From Luteimonas arsenica (GTDB taxonomy: Bacteria; Pseudomonadota; Gammaproteobacteria; Xanthomonadales; Xanthomonadaceae), in assembly GCF_004352825.1 (NCBI RefSeq), contig NZ_SJRW01000002.1, positions 930,001 to 994,000 of the forward strand: a stretch of DNA of 64,000 nucleotides, given 5' to 3'. Numbering within the stretch: the first letter of the stretch is position 1; each line of letters begins with the position of its first letter. This document shows, piece after piece, positions 46,112 to 55,811 of this stretch. Position numbers and translations under genes: made by a program. The notes beneath the pieces are model-generated. The model saw only the letters and a list, made by a program, of their open reading frames with translations. It was not told where the DNA came from and ran no database searches.

Positions 46112-46318
46112 ATGCAATACGGCACAGTGAAGTGGTTCAACGACGCCAAGGGTTTTGGCTTCATCGCTCCCGAGGACGGCAGCGCGGACGTGTTCGTGCA
46201 CTACTCGGCGATCGACTCGAAGGGCTTCCGCAGCCTTCAGGAAGGCCAGCGCGTCAGCTATGAAGTCACGCAGGGCCCGAAGGGCGCGCAGGCGGCAGGG
46301 GTGGCGCCTGTCGCTTGA
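46112..46318 (+). CDS. Cold-shock protein (CspA family)
   Basis: A 68-residue RNA-binding OB-fold protein, starting [23 protein letters not shown] with RNP1 KGFGFI and RNP2 VFVHY. It acts as an RNA chaperone. AGGAAGAG precedes the ATG. Its last residues ([11 protein letters not shown]) differ from E. coli CspA. A strong intrinsic terminator follows 33 bases after the stop. Confidence 0.95.
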   Translation: MQYGTVKWFNDAKGFGFIAPEDGSADVFVHYSAIDSKGFRSLQEGQRVSYEVTQGPKGAQAAGVAPVA

Positions 46319-46350
46319 GTGACACGCGGTTCAAGAGTTTCCCTGTTCCA

Positions 46351-46379
46351 GGGCCCCGGGTTTTCCGGGGCCCTTTTTT
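46351..46379 (+). terminator. Intrinsic terminator of the cold-shock gene
   Basis: GGGCCCCGG (46351-46359), loop GTTTT, CCGGGGCCC (46365-46373), then TTTTTT (46374-46379). A 9-bp perfect stem with a U tract, textbook Rho-independent type. Confidence 0.9.
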
Positions 46380-46468
46380 CTGGTTCTTCGTCCGGGTTCG
46401 GGGTGGTGGCTCCGTTTCGGGAAATCTGTGCTGCCGTAGGTTGTGGTGGCGTCGTTGGAGAGTTCGCT

Positions 46469-46584
46469 GCCCGTCCCGTACACAGGGGGTGTGCTCCCCC
46501 GGCCGCCTTCGCGTCCAGCTACGGAAGCCGGCCGCCGGCCATCCATGGCCGGCTGTCCGCACACCCCCTGTGCACGGGACGGGC
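46469..46584. repeat. Intergenic palindrome, family 2, copy B
   Basis: Left arm 46469-46497 and right arm 46556-46584 (29 bases) are complementary apart from one internal change (T/C) and a GGA/TCC block at the loop end. The 58-base loop holds nested CCGGCC/GGCCGG hairpins. It lies in the 376-base gap between the cold-shock terminator and the AidB-type gene; the rest of that gap shows no gene. Confidence 0.75.
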
Positions 46585-46694
46585 TGTGGCGTTCGTCGGC
46601 TTCGGGCCGGAGGGCAAGAGCCAAAGACCAAAAGCCAAACCGGGCCCGTGCGTGTCGGGTAAGAATGGGGCAATGGCCAGACGGGAGAGCGGAC

Positions 46695-48320
46695 GTGGAA
46701 CGGTTCCGTACGCATGAAGTGGGCAACCAGCCGCCGGAGTTCGGCGAACGGGACCTCTGGCGCGATGACGTGGTGCTGCGCGAGGCGCTGGCGGGCGAAG
46801 GCGGCGGCGCATTCGCAGGGGAGATCGCGTCGTACGGCGCGCTGGCCGGGAGCGAAATCCTCGCGCTTTCGCACGACATGCACCGCGACCGCCCGAGGCT
46901 GCGCAGCCACGACCCCGCCGGCCGCCGGATCGACCGGATCGAGTTCCACCCCAACTACCACCAGGTGATGGCGCATGCGATCGGGCACGGCGTGGCGGGA
47001 CTGTCATGGGCACGGCCGGAGGCGGGTGCCCACGTCGCACGCGCCGCGCTGGCCTACCTGCACTACCAGGCCGAGCCTGGCACCAGCTGTCCGCTGACCA
47101 TGACCCACGCCGCGGTGCCGGTGCTGCGGCAGTCGCCGGCGCTGCGAGAATGGGCGGACAAGGTCGCCGCCTGCCGCTACGACGCGCGCGATGTCGCGAT
47201 CGGCGACAAGCCCGGCGTGACGCTCGGCATGGGCATGACCGAGAAGCAGGGCGGCAGCGACGTGCGTGCCAACGCGACCACGGCCACGCCGTGCGCGGGC
47301 GGCGATGGCACGTACACCCTGGTCGGGCACAAGTGGTTCATGTCGGCGCCCATGTCCGACGGTTTCCTGGTGCTGGCGCAGGCGCCCGCTGGCCTCACCT
47401 GCCTGCTGATGCCGCGCTGCCTGCCCGATGGGGAGCGCAACGCCTTCGCGCTGATGCGGCTGAAGGACAAGCTCGGCGACTGGTCGAACGCATCCAGCGA
47501 GGTCGAGTTCCAGCAGGCGCTGGCCTGGCGCGTGGGCGAGGAGGGCCGCGGCGTGGCCACCATCCTGCAGATGGTGATGCTCACCCGATTGGACTGCATG
47601 CTCGGTTCCGCCGCCTGCATGCGCATGGCCCTGGCGCAGGCCCTGCACCACGCCCGCCACCGCAGCGCCTTCGGCAGGCGGCTCGCCGACCAGCCGCTGA
47701 TGCGCAACGTGCTGGCCGACATCGCGATCGAGGTCGAGGCCGCGCTGTCGCTGTCGATGCGCGTGGCACGCGCGGTCGACGCCGCCACCCGCGATCCGCG
47801 TGAGGCCGCTTTCGCCCGCATCGCCACCGCGATCGGCAAGTACTGGATCTGCCGCCGCGCGCCTGCCGTGGTCAACGAGGCCCAGGAGTGCCTGGGTGGC
47901 GCCGGCTACGTCGAGGAATCCCTGCTGCCCCGGCTCTACCGCCAGGCCCCGCTGAACTCGATCTGGGAAGGCAGCGGCAACATCCAGTGCCTCGACGTGC
48001 TGCGGGCGCTGGCGCGCGAACCCGGAACCGCGGACGTCCTGCGCACGGAGATCGACGCCGCCCGCGGCCTGCACCCCGCCCTGGACGCGATCGCCGCCCG
48101 GCTCGAAGACATGCTTTCAGCCACGGATGAAGCGGAATCCAGGAGGCTGGTCGAACGCCTGGCCCTGGCCCTGCAGGCCGCCGCCCTTCTCCGCGCCGGC
48201 AGCCCGCTGGCCGAAGCCTTCTGCCGCACCCGCCTCGGCGCCGACCACGGCCTCGCCCTGGGCACCCTCCCGGGCGACCTCGATCACGCTTCGATCATGG
48301 TGCGTGCGGTGCCTGGGTAA
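46695..48320 (+). CDS. aidB: AidB-type acyl-CoA dehydrogenase
   Basis: A 541-residue flavoprotein of the AidB subfamily, the same length as E. coli AidB. It begins MERFRTHEVGNQPPEFGERD, close to the E. coli start, from GTG 46695 behind GGGAGAGCGGAC. Flavin and substrate elements are MTEKQGGSDVRANATTA, HKWFMSAPMSDGFLVLAQAP, and NEAQECLGGAGYVEESLLPRLYR. E. coli AidB is induced by alkylating agents and protects DNA; its true substrate is unresolved. The C-terminal 110 residues carry the AidB-specific extension. A repeat begins at its stop codon. Confidence 0.88.
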   Translation: MERFRTHEVGNQPPEFGERDLWRDDVVLREALAGEGGGAFAGEIASYGALAGSEILALSHDMHRDRPRLRSHDPAGRRIDRIEFHPNYHQVMAHAIGHGVAGLSWARPEAGAHVARAALAYLHYQAEPGTSCPLTMTHAAVPVLRQSPALREWADKVAACRYDARDVAIGDKPGVTLGMGMTEKQGGSDVRANATTATPCAGGDGTYTLVGHKWFMSAPMSDGFLVLAQAPAGLTCLLMPRCLPDGERNAFALMRLKDKLGDWSNASSEVEFQQALAWRVGEEGRGVATILQMVMLTRLDCMLGSAACMRMALAQALHHARHRSAFGRRLADQPLMRNVLADIAIEVEAALSLSMRVARAVDAATRDPREAAFARIATAIGKYWICRRAPAVVNEAQECLGGAGYVEESLLPRLYRQAPLNSIWEGSGNIQCLDVLRALAREPGTADVLRTEIDAARGLHPALDAIAARLEDMLSATDEAESRRLVERLALALQAAALLRAGSPLAEAFCRTRLGADHGLALGTLPGDLDHASIMVRAVPG

Positions 48321-48504
48321 GAGCTTTTTTGCCACGGATTTACGCGGATTACGCGGATTTGGCCGAGGCAGGATTGTGATCCAGTGCCTATTCACGGCAG
48401 CCCGCGAAGAAGCGGCCTGAAGAGATACCCGGGCAGCGCGTGGTGCTGATGCTGGCCTCGGCCCGATCCGCGTAATCCGCGTAAATCCGTGGCAAAAAGG
48501 CTCT
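48320..48504. repeat. Intergenic palindrome, family 1, copy 2a
   Basis: Arms 48320-48367 and 48457-48504, 48 bases each, differ at only three positions; the loop is 89 bases. The arms carry CGGAT blocks (48334, 48345, 48354) and ATCCG blocks (48466, 48475, 48485), closed by TTTTTTGCC and GGCAAAAAG. It is the same family as 20565-20713 and lies directly after the AidB-type stop. Confidence 0.9.
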
Positions 48505-48578
48505 TCAGCTCTTCCTGCTCTTTCCGCTCTATCCGTGCGAATCCGTCCTCATCCGTGTAAATCCGTGGCGAAAAACGA
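48505..48578. repeat. Half palindrome, family 1, copy 2b
   Basis: A right-type arm only, with ATCCG at 48531, 48541, 48551 and 48561, exactly every 10 bases. It closely follows the right arm of copy 1 (CTCTATCCGTGC onwards) and ends GTGGCGAAAAACGAG just before the ABC-transporter stop. No matching left arm is present, so it is probably a decayed copy beside 2a. Confidence 0.8.
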
Positions 48579-48579
48579 G

Positions 48580-50400
<1,821 letters not shown>

Positions 50401-50427
50401 CCGCGCATTGTCGCCGATGGCTGCGGC

Positions 50428-51018
50428 CTATGGGTCGCCCAGGCGTGCGCGATCACGGGTGGCGTCGCGCAGGCGCGCGGCCAGCGCATCGACGCCCTCG
50501 GCCGGCAGGCGCAGGCGGAAGCGTACGCCGTCGGCGGCGTAGTCCTCGCTGAGCTTCTCGGCATCGAAGGCCGGCAGCGCGGCGTGCACCGCGGCGATGT
50601 CGGCGAAGGGGCATTCGACCTCGACTTCGGCCATCTCGACCACCTCGCGGCGTTCGGCGGTGCGCAGGCATTCCGCCGCGGCGCCGCCGTAGGCGCGGAC
50701 CAGGCCGCCGGCGCCGAGCTTGATACCGCCGTACCAGCGGGTCACCACCACGACCACGCCGTCCAGGCCCTGGCCGTCGATGGCGGCGAGGATCGGGCGC
50801 CCGGCGGTGCCGGCGGGCTCGCCGTCGTCGCTGGAACGGTAGCCGCTGCCGATCCGCCAGGCCCAGCAGTTGTGGGTGGCGTCGGGCACCGAGACCGAGG
50901 CGATGAAGATCGCTGCCGCATCGGCATCGACGACCGGCATCGCCTGGGCCAGGAAGCGGCTGTGCTTGACCACGAGTTCGTGGCTGGCGGCTGCGGCGAG
51001 CGTGGTGGTGCCCATCAC
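50428..51018 (-). CDS. yigZ: IMPACT/YigZ family protein
   Basis: A 196-residue protein. The N-terminal IMPACT domain has SRFLAQAMPVVD, HNCWAWRIG, SSDDGEPAGTAGRPILAAIDGQGLDGVVVVVTRWYGGIKLG, with the GEPAGTAG and RWYGG signatures. The C-terminal DUF1949 part is a ferredoxin-like fold. ATG 51018 overlaps the stop of the membrane regulator (ATGA). Related proteins regulate translation; the bacterial role is not clear. Its place in an ECF sigma operon is unusual. Confidence 0.92.
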   Translation of the reverse strand: MMGTTTLAAAASHELVVKHSRFLAQAMPVVDADAAAIFIASVSVPDATHNCWAWRIGSGYRSSDDGEPAGTAGRPILAAIDGQGLDGVVVVVTRWYGGIKLGAGGLVRAYGGAAAECLRTAERREVVEMAEVEVECPFADIAAVHAALPAFDAEKLSEDYAADGVRFRLRLPAEGVDALAARLRDATRDRARLGDP

Positions 51019-52121
51019 TCGCCCAGCAGCATGCGCAGGTCGTCGGGTACCGGGGCGTCGGGGTGGCGGCGACGGAACTCCGAGTAGCTTTCGCGGGCTT
51101 CGTCGTAGCGCTCGGCGGCGACCAGTTCGCGGATGCGCTCCAGCCAGGCCTCGCGCACCTCAGGCGAATCCACCGAGGCCGGCGGGGTGTCGTCCATGGG
51201 CTGGTCCAGCCAGGCCTCGTTCCGGCCCGCGCGCGCTTCCCGTTTCGCCGCGTCCTGCCGTTCGGTCTGCGCGGCGCGGGCGCGGGCGCGGGCGGCCTCC
51301 GCGGTACGGGGCTGCGGCGCGGCTTCGGGCACGGTCTTGAGGAGCGATTGCGGCGCAGGCGTCGAGGTCGTTGGCGGAGCAGCGGTGGGAGCCGGCGGAG
51401 CCGGGGGCGCGGGTGGTGCCGGCGGTGGCGGCGCCGGCGGCTCGTCGACGGCTTCGTCCGCGCGCAGGATCCTGCTGCCGGTGACTTCGATCCGGTCGAG
51501 CGCGATGCCCTCCTCGTCGCCGGTCTCCGGTGCCGGGACCGCGGCCGCGGCGGGCGCAGGTGCAGGTGCCGTGACCGGCGCAGATGCTGCTGCCGGCGGA
51601 TGGTCCCGGTCGTCGGCCGGCTTCGCGCCGGCAGCGGCGGCACTGGCAGGCGCCTGCATCCCCGGTGCGGGTGGAGGCGGCATGCGCCGGGCAGGTGGCG
51701 TTGACGGGGTTTCGGCCGGCGGCGCGGTTTCGCGCAGGACACGGAGTGAATCCAGGGTCCCGGCGTCAGCCTGCTCCGGTGCCTCGGCGGCCAGGTCGGG
51801 CACTTCGTACTGCGGCCTCAGCTGCCAGGCCACGCCCACGGCGATCACCAGGGTCGCCGCCAGCGCGCCGCCGCGCAGCCAGCCCGGGTTCCTGCGCCGG
51901 CGCCGGTGCCCGCCTGCGCGGGCCGCGGTCGCGCTGGCCGGCGGGGTGGATGCCGCATCGCCCAGGCCCCCGCCGCGCGCGGTTGCCGCGGCGCGTGCCG
52001 AGGCCAGGATGCCGGCATCGATCTCCGCCGAGGGGCCGCGCCCGGGCGCCGTGCGCGCCAGCGCGTCGGCCAGCTCGCGCTCGACCGGGTCCAGCGGATC
52101 GCGGCGGTCGGGTCCGGTCAT
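51015..52121 (-). CDS. Membrane regulatory protein of the ECF sigma operon (putative anti-sigma)
   Basis: A 368-residue protein in the place of an anti-sigma factor. Residues 1-75 are cytoplasmic without Cys, so the zinc anti-sigma motif (HxxxCxxC) is absent. One membrane helix is at 82-102. The outer part is Ala/Pro-rich, with LDRIEVTGSRI at 208-218, a poly-proline stretch near 230-255, and a C-terminal helical region (WLERIRELVAAERYDEARES) like a TPR. The VTGSRI motif resembles the start of TonB-dependent receptors. ATG 52121 overlaps the sigma gene and its stop overlaps yigZ, so the three are one operon. Confidence 0.7.
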   Translation of the reverse strand: MTGPDRRDPLDPVERELADALARTAPGRGPSAEIDAGILASARAAATARGGGLGDAASTPPASATAARAGGHRRRRRNPGWLRGGALAATLVIAVGVAWQLRPQYEVPDLAAEAPEQADAGTLDSLRVLRETAPPAETPSTPPARRMPPPPAPGMQAPASAAAAGAKPADDRDHPPAAASAPVTAPAPAPAAAAVPAPETGDEEGIALDRIEVTGSRILRADEAVDEPPAPPPPAPPAPPAPPAPTAAPPTTSTPAPQSLLKTVPEAAPQPRTAEAARARARAAQTERQDAAKREARAGRNEAWLDQPMDDTPPASVDSPEVREAWLERIRELVAAERYDEARESYSEFRRRHPDAPVPDDLRMLLGE

Positions 52122-52723
52122 CGCGAGTCTCCCGCCGCCACTGCGGCGGCCCCGGGGGGCGCGAAGGCCGCGCGCAGCTTGTCCATGGCGTAGCGCAGGC
52201 GCGACTTGACGGTCTCGCGGCCGACGCCGGTGATGTCTCCGATCTCTTCGAGGCTCAACTCCTGCTCCAGGCGCAGCAGCACCACTTCACGCTGTTCCGC
52301 GGGCAAGCCGTCCAAGGCCTGCTGCAGCGCGCGATGGCGTTCGAAGGCGTCCATCCTGAGCTCGGGCGTATCCGGGTCTTCCACGCGCAGGGTGCGCTCG
52401 TCGGCATCGTCCGGCGCCGGCGGCCGGTGCTGCCGGGCGCGCCAGTGGTCGGCGACGCGGTTGCGCGCGATCCGGTACAGCCAGGTGGCGAAGGAGGCAT
52501 CCGGGCGCCAGTCGCGGCCCGCCGCCACCACCCGCTGCCAGGTGTCCTGGAAGACCTCGTCGGCCAGTCCCGGGTCGCGCAGCTGCCGGAGCAGGAAGCG
52601 GTGCAGGCGGTCCCGGTGGCGGTGGTAGAGGGTCTCGAAGGCCCCGGCATCCCCGCCGATCCACGCCAGCATCAGTGCGTCGTCGCTGGTCCCGGTGGAT
52701 TCTTCGGGCGGGAGGGCGTCCAT
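52118..52723 (-). CDS. ECF-family RNA polymerase sigma factor
   Basis: A 201-residue sigma factor with region 2 (LMLAWIGGDAGAFETLYHRH, LADEVFQDTWQRVVAAGRDW, SFATWLYRIARNRVADHWR) and region 4 (LPAEQREVVLLRLEQELSLEEIGDITGVGRETVKSRLRYAMDKLR). It is distinct from RpoE at 31930. It starts ATG 52723 (MDALPPEESTGTSDDALML) and overlaps the membrane regulator by 4 bases. The GGDEF-EAL gene is divergent, 165 bases away. Recognition sequence is unknown. Confidence 0.9.
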   Translation of the reverse strand: MDALPPEESTGTSDDALMLAWIGGDAGAFETLYHRHRDRLHRFLLRQLRDPGLADEVFQDTWQRVVAAGRDWRPDASFATWLYRIARNRVADHWRARQHRPPAPDDADERTLRVEDPDTPELRMDAFERHRALQQALDGLPAEQREVVLLRLEQELSLEEIGDITGVGRETVKSRLRYAMDKLRAAFAPPGAAAVAAGDSR

Positions 52724-52888
52724 CGCCAAGAGGGTAAGCGCTGCGCGCGGGCGCGGGAAGGGTAGGCGAACGGGCTCCAACCCGGGCATGATGCCGTCGG
52801 GGGACAGGGAGGGGGCAGGGCACTTGCCGGTGACGGCGGGATCCGTCGTTCTCCCCTGGAAGCGGGCTTCGATGGAAAGGTTGGGCGA

Positions 52889-55789
52889 GTGCAGGCAATG
52901 CTGGACATTCCCGTGGGTTCTCCGCCGCGCGAGGTCGACCTCGCGGGACTGGCGGAAATGCTCGCGCAGTCGCTGCCTACCGGTTCCGGCGTCGTGGTCC
53001 GCTGGAACGACGAGCGCCTGGGGGAAGGCTGCTCCTCGGTGTCCGGCGTGTCCGGCGACCTGCACTCGCGGGCGCGCCGCCTGGTGGATGGCGAACCGTC
53101 GGAGCGTGGTGGTCGCGGCCCCATGGTCGAAGAAGCCTGGAACGAGGGCGAGGCGCGGGTGGCCATCGTTGCCCGCATGCCGGAGGCGCTGACGCCGGCA
53201 TCGCGAGAGGCCTGGCGGGCGCTGGCGCGGCGGTTGGTGTCCGCCACCCTGGCCTCGGCCCAGGCCGAGGCCAGGGTCGAATCCCTGCGCAAGTCCGAGC
53301 GCCTGCAGCAGGCGCTGTACGAGATCGCCGACCTGGCCGGTTCGGGCCTGGACATGGGCGAGGTGCTCAAGCGCATCCACGGCATCGTGGGCGGCCTGAT
53401 GTCGGCGGAGAATTTCTACATCGTGCTGTTCGACGACATGCGCCGGACCGCGCGCTTCCTGTACTTCGCGGACCGGCGGGACCCGTGGGTCGCCGACCCC
53501 GAGGTGGAAATCCCGTTGGAGGAGATGCCCAACAGCCTGACCGTGGGCCTGCTGATGCACGGACACCCCTTGCGGGGACCTTCCGCGCGGATCCGCGACC
53601 AGCTGTCGGTCAGCCATGACGTGGCCCATGGCCCGGACGCGGCTGACTGGCTGGGCGTGCCGATGCGCCGCGAAGGCCGGGTCTGCGGCGCCATCGTGGT
53701 GCAGAGCTACGAACAACCGGACTGCTACACCGACGAGGACCGTGCCCTGCTGGAGTTCGTCGCCCAGCACATTCTGACCGCGCTCGACCGTAAACACGCC
53801 CACGCCGAACTCGAGCGCCGCGTGGTCGAGCGCACGCGCGACCTGCAGAAGGCCAACGAGATCCTCCAGGCCGAGATCGTCGAGCGCCAGCGCGCGGAAC
53901 GTCTGCAGCGCGCGCTGTTCCGCATCAGCGAACTGTCGTTCAGTGCGGCCAGCGTCGGCGGCTTCTACAACGACCTGCATGCGGTGGTCGGCGAACTGCT
54001 GTACGCGCGCAACTTCTATATCGCGATGGTGTCCGGCGACGGCGACCACATCGAGTTCCCGTACTCGGTGGACGAGCGCGACATCATCCGAAAGCCGCGG
54101 CGCATGATCCGCGGCCTGAGCGAATACGTGATCAAGAGCGGCCGCGCGCTGCTGGCCGACCACGCGGTCATCGCGCGCCTGGAGGCCTCGGGCGAGCTGC
54201 AGCACCATGGCTCGCTCGCGCATTTCTGGCTTGGCGTGCCGCTGCTGCGCGACGGCGTGGCGGTCGGCGTGATCGCCGTGCAGAGCTATTCGCCGGACAT
54301 CGCCTTCACCATCCACGACCAGCGGCTGCTGACCTTCGTCGCCCACCACATCGGCGGCGCGCTGGCGCGCAAGCGCTCGCAGGACCACCTGAAGGCGGCC
54401 CACGCCGAGCTCGAGAACCGGGTAGAGGCGCGCACGCGCGAGCTGGAGGAGGCCAACCGCGAGCTGCGCGCGCAGATGTCGGAGCGGCTGCGCGCCGAGG
54501 AGCGCCTGATCCACCAGGCTCGCCACGACCACCTGACCGGGCTGCCCAACCGCATCCACCTGCTGGAGCGGCTGGACGCGGCGATCGCCCGCACCCGTGC
54601 CCAGGCGCGCGGGCCGTTCGCGGTGCTGTTCCTCGACCTGGACCGCTTCAAGCTGGTCAACGACAGCGTCGGCCACGCCGCCGGCGACGAGATGCTGGTG
54701 GAGGTCGGACGCCGGATCGCGCGCCTGCTGCGCGAGGGCGACGTGGTTGCGCGCCTGGGTGGCGACGAGTTCGCGGTGCTGCTCGGCGACGCTGGCGACG
54801 AGGCCGCGGCGCAGGCGGTGGTGTCGCGCATCCTGGCCGACCTCGGGCGGCCGATGTGGATCGCCGGGCGCGAGCTGTTCCCCTCGGCCTCGGTGGGCAT
54901 CGCCATGTGGCAGCCGCGCTACCACCACGGCGAGGACCTGCTGCGCGACGCGGATGCCGCGATGTACCGCGCCAAGGCCCTGGGCCGAGACCGCAGCGAG
55001 CTGTTCGACGAGGAGATGCGCGCCGAGGCCACGCGCCTGCTTGACCTCGAGGCCGACCTGCGGCGCGCGATCCTGTCCGACGCCTTCGAGCCGTGGTTCC
55101 AGCCGATCGTGGACCTCGCCACGGGCAAGGTAGTCGGCCACGAGGCGTTGCTGCGCTGGAACCACGACCTGCAGGGGCCGCTTTCGCCGGGCGAGTTCAT
55201 CGGCGTGGGCGAGGACAGCGGCCTGATCGAACAGGTCGACTGGCTGGTGTACCGGCGTGCCTTCGAATGGATGACCCGGCATGCCGGGGGCTATGTCTCG
55301 ATCAATGTCTCGCCGCGACACTTCCATTCCGACAACTTCGCCGAGCGCCTGCTGCAGATGCTCGACGACGCAGGGGCCGAGCCCGCGCGGCTGCGCATCG
55401 AGATCACCGAGGTGGCGCTGCTGGACGATGCGCCGCGCGCGCTGCGCATGCTCAGGACGCTGCGCGAGCGTGGCATCTTCGTCCTGCTCGACGACTTCGG
55501 CACCGGCTTCTCGGCGCTGTCCTACCTGCACCGCTTCCCGATCCATGCGCTGAAGATCGACCAGAGCTTCGTCGCCGGCCTGGGCGACGACCAGCACCCG
55601 GAAAGCCTGGCACTGGTGCGCGCGATCCTGGCGCTGGCCGGCACGCTCGGCATCGACACCATCGGCGAAGGCGTGGAGACCGAGGCCCAGGCCAAGATCC
55701 TGCGCGAACTCGGCTGCACCATGGGCCAGGGCTACCTGTTCGGGCGGCCGATGCCGGCGCCCGCCGCCGGGGGCCGCGACGCGGCCTGA
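52889..55789 (+). CDS. Diguanylate cyclase / phosphodiesterase with GAF domains
   Basis: A 966-residue soluble c-di-GMP enzyme. GAF 1 is about 145-300, GAF 2 about 350-505, each followed by a helical linker. GGDEF domain near 548-700: the motif LGGDEF is intact at about 623-628 and the inhibitory I-site RxxD (REGD) precedes it by five residues. EAL domain 710-960: EALLRW at about 751 with NVSPRHF, EITEVALLDD, LDDFGTGFS, KIDQSFV, EGVETEAQ and GQGYLFGRP all intact. So both activities are possible. GTG 52889 or ATG 52898 is the start. It is convergent to the vWA gene, 22 bases apart. Confidence 0.9.
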   Translation: MQAMLDIPVGSPPREVDLAGLAEMLAQSLPTGSGVVVRWNDERLGEGCSSVSGVSGDLHSRARRLVDGEPSERGGRGPMVEEAWNEGEARVAIVARMPEALTPASREAWRALARRLVSATLASAQAEARVESLRKSERLQQALYEIADLAGSGLDMGEVLKRIHGIVGGLMSAENFYIVLFDDMRRTARFLYFADRRDPWVADPEVEIPLEEMPNSLTVGLLMHGHPLRGPSARIRDQLSVSHDVAHGPDAADWLGVPMRREGRVCGAIVVQSYEQPDCYTDEDRALLEFVAQHILTALDRKHAHAELERRVVERTRDLQKANEILQAEIVERQRAERLQRALFRISELSFSAASVGGFYNDLHAVVGELLYARNFYIAMVSGDGDHIEFPYSVDERDIIRKPRRMIRGLSEYVIKSGRALLADHAVIARLEASGELQHHGSLAHFWLGVPLLRDGVAVGVIAVQSYSPDIAFTIHDQRLLTFVAHHIGGALARKRSQDHLKAAHAELENRVEARTRELEEANRELRAQMSERLRAEERLIHQARHDHLTGLPNRIHLLERLDAAIARTRAQARGPFAVLFLDLDRFKLVNDSVGHAAGDEMLVEVGRRIARLLREGDVVARLGGDEFAVLLGDAGDEAAAQAVVSRILADLGRPMWIAGRELFPSASVGIAMWQPRYHHGEDLLRDADAAMYRAKALGRDRSELFDEEMRAEATRLLDLEADLRRAILSDAFEPWFQPIVDLATGKVVGHEALLRWNHDLQGPLSPGEFIGVGEDSGLIEQVDWLVYRRAFEWMTRHAGGYVSINVSPRHFHSDNFAERLLQMLDDAGAEPARLRIEITEVALLDDAPRALRMLRTLRERGIFVLLDDFGTGFSALSYLHRFPIHALKIDQSFVAGLGDDQHPESLALVRAILALAGTLGIDTIGEGVETEAQAKILRELGCTMGQGYLFGRPMPAPAAGGRDAA

Positions 55790-55811
55790 GCGGCGGGGAC
55801 GGCACATTGCA

